Positions 22,601 to 34,600 of a stretch of DNA of 64,000 nucleotides are shown piece after piece. Source of the DNA: Scolanthus callimorphus (lineage: Eukaryota > Cnidaria > Anthozoa > Actiniaria > Edwardsiidae); assembly GCA_033964015.1 (NCBI GenBank), contig CM066913.1, positions 21,289,854-21,353,853 on the forward strand. Reading direction: 5' to 3'. A model generated the notes under the pieces. The model saw nothing but the letters and a program-made list of their open reading frames with translations, was not told where the DNA came from and did not search any database. The first letter of the stretch is position 1, and each line of letters begins with the position of its first letter. The position numbers and the translations under genes are program-made.

Positions 22601-25600
22601 AGCACGGACGTCCAGTGCCTCGAGGGTCGTGTTGGGTGCGGCGGGGGTTTACACGTGTGTTTATAGCGAAGAGACCCGCTAACCGAGACAACTGAGAGCA
22701 GTGTGTCACACTTTACGTCGAGACACAATTGGAACAATTTGAAGATGTGACATGACGATCATTTCATTGGTATATGTAAAAAGTGTCCACATAAATAGCC
22801 ATGAAAAGTCTGATTTTTGAACACACGTTTTATGGGATTCATATCATTGGAAGGGACTATAATAAACGAAGCCATATCGTCGCTGTCATTCAACCTCTCG
22901 CCCTTACAAGCTAACATTACTCACTTTTTATCATTTGTGGCTGACTTTTATACTTGGAATTTCCCAGTGCAAAGATGCACTTGCTTTTATTTTCGTAACA
23001 ATCGTCGTATAGGCTGCTTTTAATTTAAAACTTATTCTCAAACCGTGGCAGTATCGAATATTTTCCAATGTAACTATAAAATACTGTTAGCTTGCCCGCG
23101 TATAAAGTTTAAAACGACGTCACGAGCTACCACCCCTACCCCCTTTTGCTTTACCTTGTTCCTCCATCATGCACTCTTTCTTAGTGGCCGGCTTGACAGG
23201 GACAATTGCAAGGCACTCTTGTTCATCCACTATGAACACGCTCCCATTGGCATAAATGTTTCGGCACTCTACTGTCCTATAAGAGTCACCGAGCTGGCCA
23301 GGAATACCTGCACACTTGGATATAATTCATAAAGACATGACTTGCAATTTATTCCTCCATCTCCAATCATTCACCCTCCCAACAATCCATACCAGTCAAG
23401 GACAATTTTTCACCCAAGCCCCGACGTCTTTAACACAAATGCTATCGCAATCGGACCAAGACAGGTCAAAAACCGCAACAGAACGTTCCAAAAGAAGTCT
23501 TAGTTCAAACCACAAGGCTAGCTAGCTGTTCCTGATAAGATTCTTCAAAACGATTTATTTGCAACTGTTTACTTCATTTGATTACTTTAGAGATTCGTAG
23601 AAAATTCCAAAACGTCATTCCTTGGTATTCTGTAAGCATGGATATATATTTATATTACATTTGGTATATTCCAATATAAATAACTGTGTGAATGATGTAA
23701 TCGGCAACCTTATAGCCTCGTATAAAAGGAATAATAACTCTGAAAATAAGACACTCAACACTTACATCAGTCCATATACTTTTGATCCAAGTGGGTCCAC
23801 AGTCCACTACATTACACGAGGATGACGTGACAGGTTTCGTGCTTGCGTTACACCGTTCGTCCTGAATAACTTGTAACCCATCTTGAGCGACTTGTTCTGT
23901 GCAGGGCACCTCGCGAGTGCGATTGCCGCCACCGCATTCCTTTGAACAGCGGCCCCATGGTTGTATTTGCCACCTGCAAAAAAGGAGTTTAGGACTGTCG
24001 TCGAGGCTTTCGAGAGGCGTGGAGGCATTAAGACATAAAGTAGTGATTTAGCAATAACCTACTTGAGGAAGATATTTTGAAATTGTTGAAAAAAGTACAA
24101 ACAGGCGATGCTCGCAATATTTTACGAACTATTTCAATTTTAACAAGGATAAATATGTGCCCACCTTCCGTCAGAGCAACTTCTTACATCTGCCCCACAA
24201 AAAGTCCAAGCGCATTTTCTGTAACTATAAATGTGGTCATAACCTTTATAATATTCATGTGACGGATATTAAACTTGGAGGACAGTAGGAGGTAGTTGTA
24301 GTTGGAACAGTAGTTGGTTCTGCCGAATTCGCTAAGACTCTCTAAATATCTGAGGCAATTAAATTGAATACCATTTTAAAATTTCGTGATAGTGATAGCA
24401 AAAATTGTGTTTTAGAGATGTTTAAAGAGGAACAAAGGGGTCTACTGTAGCTTGGATATTATTCAAAGTATTAACGCAAATAAAGATCGAAATATTATGT
24501 TAAACTATTGCTAAAAAATATATCCTACCGTCATCCACGTTTGATATCCATCGCTGGATATCGCTGACCATCGATGTCCAAGCGCATTTTCTGTAACTAT
24601 AAATGTGGTCATAACCTTTATAATATTCATGTGACGGATATTAAACTTGGAGGACAGTAGGAGGTAGTTGTAGTTGGAACAGTAGTTGGTTCTGCCGAAT
24701 TCGCTAAGACTCTCTAAATATCTGAGGCAATTAAATTGAATACCATTTTAAAATTTCGTGATAGTGATAGCAAAAGACTCTCTAAATATCTGAGGCAATT
24801 AAATTGAATACCATTTTAAAATTTCGTGATAGTGATAGCAAAAATTGTGTTTTAGAGATGTTTAAAGAGGAACAAGGGGGTCTACTGTAGCTTGGATATT
24901 ATTCAAAGTATTAACGCAAATAAAGATCGAAATATTATGTTAAACTATTGCTAAAAAATATCCTACCGTCATCCACGTTTGATATCCATCGCACGAATAT
25001 TAAAAGTTATGACCGAATTCATATTTACAGAAAATACGCTTTAGGCGAGGGGCACCCCTGAAGGTGTACCTTACCCTTATAACTTACTTCGGTGGGCAGG
25101 CTTGTGTGTTACACTCAACGTAAGGCTTAGGTCCGGGACTTGGACAGTGTTTCCCAGTCACCGTGGAGTTGTCATCTTTCCGGTGACATGTCACTGTCTG
25201 GGATCTGAAACCTTTAATTGAAAATGAAAAAAATATTTTTGGTAAGTTTGGAGCGAACGATGACGCGCAGAATGGACTGCGCGATAGTCGATATGTAATA
25301 AGCTTTCATAAATGACTGTATCGCCAACATTAAAACCCCCACATAAAATTTCAAGATCAGAGAAGGCGAGAGTCACAAGTCAGTGGAGAGAGGAGGCATG
25401 GGCTTATACAATTGGCTGGGAATCGAGCCAAGCACCTTTATACGTGCCAGAGAATTTATCGGTCAGACATCTACGTAGCCTGCGGAGCTTTAGGGTCAGA
25501 AAAAAGCCTAAAAGTACGAGATGGAGATGTTCGATGATTTTTGCGCGCGAAATATGGGGCGAGGGCGAAATTGAAGAGAAGGGGAGAGGGAGGGAAGGGA

Positions 25601-28600
25601 AGGGGAGGGGGTGCGGCTAAAAATATTCGCTAGCACGTTTTTCTTGCCAAAACCCACAGGAGACGCTTGCTACGCAGAATACGTATAACATATATAGCTT
25701 AGGAAACGAAAAACTTTGCCTTTACATTTAGGTAAATCGAACAACAGAGTACTAGTGCTCCTGGTTCACCACAGTTGAGGTGTGAATCACAGACGACGAC
25801 AGAGCGAAAATGCAACTGTATCAACTCAAAAAGGTCAAAGCGCGTGAGAATAAAGGAATAAAGACAACGCACACACAATCCAAGTGACAATACCCAATGC
25901 CACCCAATCGGTCTTAACATTCCAAACTTATAAATCTTTAAAATGTTGCTTTGTATTACCTGTTGCACAGGTTTTTGAACAGCCTGATGTGTACACTGTT
26001 CTCCATATAAACGACGTTTGATTGGCCTGACCAGGAACAAAGAAGTTGATGGTGTACCCAGCATTACCTCCACGTATGTACAAGTACTGAAATAAACAAT
26101 ATAAAATTAACATCAATATGATGTGATTTGGCAACTTTCCTTCGGTCACATGCGTGTGAAACCAAAACATGATGATATGCCCTGCAAAACATATGTTATC
26201 TGACCACAGGGCAGAGCATATGGCAAGGTAAGGAGACATACTATGTGACCAGCAGCAAACCCGGAGAATTTTTATAGACAAACATTTGATTTCATGCAAT
26301 TTGGGTGCGCCCCAAGGTTACGAAGAGGGAAACAATGATGATTGCATTCAATAAAGGCATCCAAAACGATGTCGCTAACACTGAATTCTGCAATTTTCAA
26401 TGAGCCAATTTGACAACATTTTTGTAAATGGCTATACGATGGAACAATACAGTTAAAACCCACAAGTAAGGACCAGGTGTATCAGCACAGACTTACCATA
26501 GGTGAAACCCTGGCATTTGTAGGTCCTAGTATATGGAGCTTTTCAGCCCAAGTAAGAGTGGCGCTACTGATATAATAACGAGCTACAGTCCCTGCCACGT
26601 TTCGCGTTGACGTCACGGGTCGATCAGGAAACACCAGGGAGTTATTTATTGGTGGATAGAGCTTGAGATCTGTAACATTTAGTAGCATGCAGCTGTTAGT
26701 GAGCGCAAATGAGGGCAACCTCCAGACAGTTGGCATCAACGAAGAATGTTAATGGCTTCCCTCAACGATTACAAGGAAAACGCAAATCAAATCTATCTGG
26801 CAAAAGGATGCCCACCCAAAGAAACGGAAAACCGTACACAATTTTTGGCACATGCGAGGAGCAAATGTCAAAAGACTACTACACAGCAATATACATTTTG
26901 GGTTTTGCTGTTCCGCATCTTAGACCTTTTGAGTCAATCACATCCTTGACCAATTTCCCATTGTGCAGACGCTGTGCTTCCGAAGCGGCATTTCGTCCAC
27001 TCTTTCATCATTGGAAACTGCATACGAAAACTGAATTGCTATTTGTTTTATTTCCAACCACCCTTAGCTAGTTGATGCAGGTTTCTCTATCAGTTCAGCT
27101 TCGCTTAGTTCCTCTCGGAGGTAGAGCACACCCGCCCCTCTCGAGCAGAATTTGTAACAAAATTGGAAGTCGCCCCTCTCTTGCGTCGCTTGCTTTGCAA
27201 GTTCCACAGCAAACTGTAGGAGGCAGAAGGAGGCATAGAAAGTGCGAAAACTACCACGTTAAATGAATTTTCAAACTACTATTTGACACGTTTACGCTTG
27301 GTGTTGACTAAAACTTGATTAAAACCTGCTATAAAACACATGGTTAATTCCTTGTGTTACTTACTGACAAGATTCATAGTGGCGTGATCTTCAGTGATTA
27401 TTGCATTAGCGGTTCCTGTAGGTAGTGTGGTCATCGGCAACGCCTTGCTTGGACCTGGATAACAAAGATATCGATATCTACTTGTCGTGCAAATAACCAG
27501 GGTGCACTCTCATCTGCAGTCAGGGTCAGTGTCTCTCCTGAACTAAAGTCCATGAATCAATGGTCCCTCTGACAGGCCAAAATACGATTAATGAAGGTTC
27601 AAATATAGCGGCTTCCCATCTTAGTGTGGAGAATGGATGAGCAGTAACAGCAAGATAAGCAATGAAAACAGATGATGAATGTTGTTCGCTTCTTGTGGCT
27701 ACAAGATACTAACGACCTGTGGCCATTATTTTGTTTGTCTGTGTCTATGAGAATTTAGAGCGAATAGCACCAAGAGCACCAGTGTTTAATAAATATCACA
27801 GACGTGGCAGTCATCTGAGAAACCTTCTCTATTAGGAATACTTTATAGGCAAACATTTGATCTTTGTTCTCGGAAAGGTGCCGTTAACTAATTTATAGCG
27901 GCGACAAAGAAGGACCTGCAAGATGACCATCAAGCTGAGCAGAAATGATGCGGTGACAAGAGTTCAGCAGAGCTTGAGGGGGATTAAAGCACCAGGGTCA
28001 ACCGTCATCCTTTGCTGTCGTAGGTATGGGGAAACCCAACAGTCTCGAGTGAACGTTTGCCTGAACTGTGGATTTCCTTTCCATCTGATTGTAAACTGCA
28101 GTCCTACAGAAATAATATCACAGCTGAGGATAGGTACGGCTAGGTGGCGCAGTGTGTTTGTGCACGGCACACTATGCGTACGATCCTGGGTTCGAACCCC
28201 GGATCGACCAACCGTATCGACTTTCTCCGTTCCGAGTAGCTTGCTTATAGCTTTGAATTCCTTTCACTGAACACGAGGGTTGAGCTTCCGTCTATGAAAA
28301 CTCCACCCATAACCGCAAAGGATGACGGTTGAGGATGGGGGTTTAAGTGAGCTAGGCTAGGCGACACCCTAAAGACCTACCGTAGCTCCACCAGGACCGT
28401 GTGAATCTTTCTTGTTTTTTGACGCACGAGGAACCGTCTCCACCACAGTTTCGACACCTGTCTCTTATGGTCCCTGATCTGATAACGTCATCACAGCCAA
28501 CAGTCTATAGAGAAGCGGGCAAATAAAGTTTAAAATGCGCCTCAATTATTAACTGTTTTTAAGAGAGCGACTGGTAGGAGGGGGGGGGGGGGGGGGGGAA

Positions 28601-31600
28601 AGAAGAAAAAGCAATAGCGAAACAATGCCGCTCTTAATAGTTCCAAACAAGGACAAGCACAGATCTGACTATTGCTTGCTACATTTCGTTTTTCGTTTTC
28701 CGTTTCGTTTTACTTAAAGCAGAACCGAAGCATTCGGTTCTCTATCAGCTGTCAAATTCGAAATATTGTGGAATCATGAGAGAGAGAGAGTTGCAGAAAG
28801 GAAAAATCCGATAAAATATACTATGGTTTCTGGCTTTATATTCCTCTCCGGAGGCCATGTTCTATGTATTTCTAATTCCTAAATGATTTTTAGAAAGTTT
28901 TCGAAAACTTTGATAGATAAACTGAGGAAAAAAAAAGTGTTGAACAAAGAGTTCTCAGAACTTGTAGCTCGTAGCTGAATTCTTCGCTGGGACATCGTCC
29001 ATAAGCACAGATACTGAGGGTGGTCACTGCCAAAGGGTCTTTACGTTATTTGACGTCGAATTGAGTAGGGCAGTCCTATCGAGACGGGATGACATATCAT
29101 TGTTTTTAGAACAGAGTTCAACATAAACCAGTTTTTGCAACGACCCGAACAGAAATTTTCCTCGGTCCCGGACGGAGTCAATCCCGGATGATAGTGATGA
29201 AATACCATCGCCGTAACGCTGAGCCAACAGTGCTTCCGAAGATAGCTAATGATGCTTTGCTTACCACTCGCTCTCCCTCAAGGCAGATGTCCCGATTGTC
29301 GATGTCGGAGTCGTCATATCTTGTGCCATCGGCAACATACCCCTCCCTGGTGGCAGAATCCCCCTTGCGACACCACAGTGTACATCGATCATCCGCTGTA
29401 CAAAAAGAAACGCACAACAACTAACTGCAACGTCACAACTGGATTTATCTTTCGCTATTAGTAAAGCCTCCTTTTTCATCTTGTCAAAATTTGAGATTAT
29501 CTTCAGGTTGCCTATAGCTAACTCACTGAAATCAAACAATCAACTGAAATCAACAAAAGCAAATTATCCCGATTTGCTCTTGTACCTCTACTGGACCCAT
29601 GAATTTTTAAAAATACAATAACCTTGTGACCACCCTTCAAAAGATCTTGTATCGGCTCTTGTACTCTTTTCTGGACCCATGCATAAAATTTTGAAAATAG
29701 AAAGTGGTTGCATAAATTGTAGTATTTCATTGCGTCCAAAGAGAGAATAAGGGATATAGCTTTCTCTTAATCTCGACTAGCTTTAACCGGCCTACTCTGG
29801 GACCTTATCTCACCGCGAGTTTATGCGAGATAAAGCGAGACATGGCGAGAAATGGGGAACATGGTCCAATTGAAAGGCGATAATAAAACGAGATGAGGAA
29901 AAATTGTGCCAATTAGGAGCTGCGAGATAAGGCGAGATCAGGCGAAATAGTGTAGGTCCAGTGTAGGTCTATAGCATTAACGGAAAAATGCAGAAATTTG
30001 TGTAGCTTACAGATATAGTACGTATCGTAACTTGAAGAGATGGCTTTACATTGGTACTTTCGGTAGTAAACACTTCCGGCTGGACATTCCTGCAATCGAA
30101 AGACTCCCATTCAATATGATAATATTGTCAGTGACGGCATCATAATGAGTCATGGAGATGATGATACCCCTAGTCCGGAGGATTAGCGACAAAAAATAGC
30201 AGAATTGTTCAAATTGGTGATTAAAGCATAAAATTTTCAGAATAGGTACCTTTTTATACGTAGATTAAAAATTGATAAGGACCCCAAGCGGATCCTATCA
30301 TAATCTCGCGTTTAAGGGGTGTTTTGAATTGATCAGCGGTCCGGACTGCGGGCTCATATCAGGTCACGCATTTTTCTCTTTAACGCTCAATAAAGCACGA
30401 GAAATCACTGAAAATTGTTGTTAGAGTCATATTTGATTGTCTGAAACGAATATCCTCAGAAATATTGCCAGGAAACATTTTTCTGTAAAACTCGAAACAA
30501 GGCCGATGGGGATCCTGTGTCACGAACGAGGAACGCCTGACTGATCTCGATGTTGCAGTTTCGGAAAGAAAAATACAAAATGGAACGCCAAATTATTAAA
30601 TGGAATTTGTGTGCCTTGTGCCAAGAGGTCCGTCCTTCCGAGAAATTTGTTTGTCCTTAATAGCAAACGAAACGGGGCTACAACAGGCTACTTAACAATT
30701 ATTCCTCTCGCCCTCATGGGCTCTGAGTCAATAGCCCATGAGGCCGAAGGCTTCATGGGCTATTGACTCAGAGGCCATGAGGGCGAGAGAAATAATTGTT
30801 TTAGTCAAATAACACTAGTAGGTCAATTTGTATTGCCAAAAAAATGTTTTTGTTCTGGTCATTTGCCATTTTCTGGCTTTCAAATGCGACACTTTTTGCT
30901 ACTAGTAGGCTATAACTTATAGCCTACTAGTAGCTCAACCAATCAGAACGCAGCATTGATAATAGACCACTAGTGTGATTTGACTAAAAACCGTTAGCTG
31001 AAACCTTGCCAAAGTTCGCAGAGATCGGTCAACTTCCTATCAAAGTGCCACTTGCAAGATGGAATCGGAAAACTCTTCGAAAACACGAAGCGCGCTGGCA
31101 CAAGTCTTGTTTCAATGTGGGAGTTTTAAGCTGAGTAGAGCCCAAAAAGGAAGGGTCAAGATAGTGACGATGAGGAAGAAGGAGAAACTCAAACTCCAGG
31201 ACCAAGCTCCGTCAAAACTCGCGCGTCGCTAGGGACGCAAGCAAGGTCGCGGGAGACGAGTGAAAGCCGCCTATGTATTTTTTTGCGATCAAACAGGTTG
31301 AGTATGAAATATGAAACTGCAAAATTATGGATTAAAGTCTGTTCTTGGGAAAGTTATTTTTATTGGTGACTTTTTTCGTACATATTTCAAATTGGGGCGC
31401 GATCCCAAAACTTGCCATGGTCTCTCGCTGTATTCGCCATAGTATGACTGACCCATTTTTAGGGGATTACAAAGTTGGGCACTTCGGTCTCGGTATTTTT
31501 AGGGGGTGTCGGATTGATTCACTAAAAGATGATTTTTAGGATACATTTTTTTTTTTTGGGGGGGGGAGATTCAAAGGTTCGCATTAAAATTTTCGGTAAG

Positions 31601-34600
31601 AACAGAAAATGGGGCCACTGGGCTAGAAATTGGGCCATTATCATTTCAAACTGCTGGGATTATCAAGAAAATTATGTGACTATGGAAACAAATGACAGCC
31701 TCACTGTAGGGGTAACAAATTAAGAACATTAAGAGAATGTACAAACTCGAACAATATGTTACAGTCATCACTAAATGCTGAATATCGCAGGCCATTAAAG
31801 CTAAACTGAGAATAAGCGATCTAAATCCACCAAATCAGTGCATATCTAATTCCGCGCGCTCTGATTGGCTCCTGACACTCGGGATATCTGAGGATATTCA
31901 CTGTTTTGTACCGGGCGCGAGCTTTGGTGTCAATCGGAGACGTTTCTAGGCAATATTAACAATCGATACTAAAACAACTATTTCCCTCAGGGTCGATGAA
32001 CAGTGGCAGGATATATACCTCGACGTTTCGCGTCTCGGTATACATCCACCACTATTCATGTACGTCTTGTCACGTTACCTGGTACTCTAATAAACTATGA
32101 CTATGTCTGTGGTAACACTTTGGAGAATATGCCACCAGTAGTTTTAGCGCATCAACAAAACGCTGCTCTTGATGATGGATACTAATTGCCGAAATTTGAC
32201 TGGTTGCAACAGGTAAGAACCTCCACAGCGCCGCGACCATGAATATAGACAGTAATGTGAGAGCTGCTGCAACCAAGCTGCAAGACCATAAACTGTTGTC
32301 CAAGCTTTCAGCTGGAGACATGCACGCCATTGACGCGTATTATCACGCATCGTGTCTCACGGCGTTGTACAATAGGGCTAGAAGTATAAGACACCCAGAA
32401 CAAGACCACAATGAACCTTCTGAAATCTCTCTAGAAAATATTGCCCTGGCAGAGTTGGTGATTTATTGAAGACTGTCCCAGGCCAGTCGTTTTTCAGCTA
32501 TCTAATCTCAGTAAAATGTATTCGTGTTTACTAGAGGAGCTAGGCGCGCGAGGTCCACAGCGAGTTAACAGCACACAATTAAAGGAACGCCTTCTTGCAC
32601 AATTGACCGATCCCTATTTTGACGATAGCTCCGCCCACTCATAGCAAACAATAGGAAGTTTTCCCTACGGAATTCAAAATGTCCGAGCAACAAACTTGAA
32701 TATCAAAGATTTTTCAATAATTATTCAGCTTTTCGAGATAAAAATATAAAATCCAAATTTCATGCAACAACTTCTAACACCTCCCTGCAATCGGTGTCTT
32801 TTCCGCGCTCTATGCCAAATGTAAAATTTGGCTTGTCCGACGTAGCAACAGTAACTAGGGGTATAACAATGAATGCGGGATCGGTGAATTGCCTGGGTTG
32901 CGCGCTATACAGAAGAAAAACAAGTTAAGCTAACTTTCTCTGATGATAGAGCGATTCTCATCCGGCTGTGAAACAAAAACTATTAGTCAGTCTTTAATAG
33001 TGCCTACTAGTCATACTTAATAAGGATAATACAATAAAAATGACTTTCATAGTGTATAGTAGTGCGTATTTGGTTAGTAACTATTTCACAGTCGGATGAA
33101 AACCACTCTATCGGTGCGGCCTTACAGCTTGCAGAAACCCATAACTATGACACCGAAGCTATGCACCTGGCTAAAGCAGCGATGTTTGTGAGAAAGGAGG
33201 TGTTCTCTAACAAACAACAGTTCACTGGTACGTTTGAACCTGACTGTCAGCGGGCTGCAGTACCAGATTTGCTACTAGCGCTTATTATTATGATATTGGA
33301 AGGAACAAACGTCAAAGACAGAAAATGAAGCTGAACGGACAACCAACGCTAACTTCGCTGCAACGATATCCCAGCTTTTGTTTTTCAACGCCGTAAAGCG
33401 ACAAAGAGAAAATCATCGAGTCGGGCGACCGCCACCAGACATGACCCGAATAGAGAGCCGCCATTGCCAGTCTACCTGGGAGTTGTGATTCACACAGAGA
33501 CGTACGAGAAAAAAGACTAGTGGACAAACTATACCGTTTAGGACTATATCTGTTTCTTACGATCGCGTAATGTTAATGTAGATGCAGACCTTGGTAATAA
33601 CGTGTGCGCGCAACTTTGCTCAATACAACGCTGAACGAGTTGATTCAAAGGGGAGTAATATTGCCATAAAAAGCATGGCATTCATGCAAAAAGCCACTCT
33701 TTACTATGGAATCATATCGAGTTTTGTTTTAAAACGCTTTTGTTGGATTGTTCTTCGTAAATTCGTAAGAAAAATAGATTTCTTGGCGTTTTTTTGTAAC
33801 AAAAAGATTTTTTACGAATTGGGTACCCTGTGGTTTTTAGTAGAAAACATGTGGGAAAACTTGAGCACCGAGTAAATCGCGAACCAATAAGAACCCAATT
33901 GGGGTCCTTATCATTTATTGTTACCAGCCCTCTGAAGATAATACAGACGAACTGTGGCACTTTAATCACCAATTTGAACAATTTTACGCTTATCCTCCGG
34001 ACTACCCCTAAATAATCATTGCTGTTGTGATGTACAGTAAAGCTTACTTGGGTATTGCAGATTTCCCATTTTCCTTTAGACGAACCAGGACAATATCTGC
34101 CTCCGAATTTTGGTCTAAAAGCAAAGAATAGACAGTCTCTGTTATAGTTACACATTTTTCGGGTCATCTTCCAGTGTAAGAACCATTCCCTGAGGACACA
34201 TTTGTGATTAGTTACTATTTAATCATGATTGGTTCAAACTTCGTTCTACCAAACAAAGAAAGCTTTGTGACGCAGCTGGCGAGTTCTTACACTGGAGATG
34301 AGCCCATGTTTCAGTTCTTCTGAGCCATCGTTTTAGAATCAAAGACAGAGCGACATCACAGTGATGATTGAAAATAATGTATATATATTTCATGCATATT
34401 TGTGAAAACGTTTATCCCAAATTGTATCCAAGATACGATTGTCTAATAAAACGGTTGGATAATTTTCTTACATACACGTTTTGAAATTCTTTTCTGGACC
34501 TTCAACCTGTATTATACGTATGGTCTTACTCTGGGTTGTTGCATTTCCTACATATCTATGGTATACGTATAGTCTTTACTCTGGGTTGTTGCATTTCCTA

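Larger units (their letters stand above)
30173..34002. mobile_element. 3.8-kb TA-flanked element, GTCCGGAGGATTAGCG family
   Basis: Ends GTCCGGAGGATTAGCG and reverse complement, flanked by TA (30171-30172, 34003-34004) with CCCC outside both. Arms extend roughly 150 bases (AATTGTTCAAATTGGTGATT, TGATAAGGACCCC). It contains a decayed plus-strand ORF and nested foldbacks. Located in the intron between exons 15 and 16. Same terminal core as the element at 59755-60548. Confidence 0.75.

Noticed and set aside
23420..23475. Minus-strand WSDCDSIC resembling the missing first half of a TSP1
   Set aside because: No acceptor AG in the right place or phase, and no R-x-R follow-on.
28137..28210. tRNA gene
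   Set aside because: A and B boxes are present, but the acceptor stem and anticodon arm do not fold properly. A SINE body follows.
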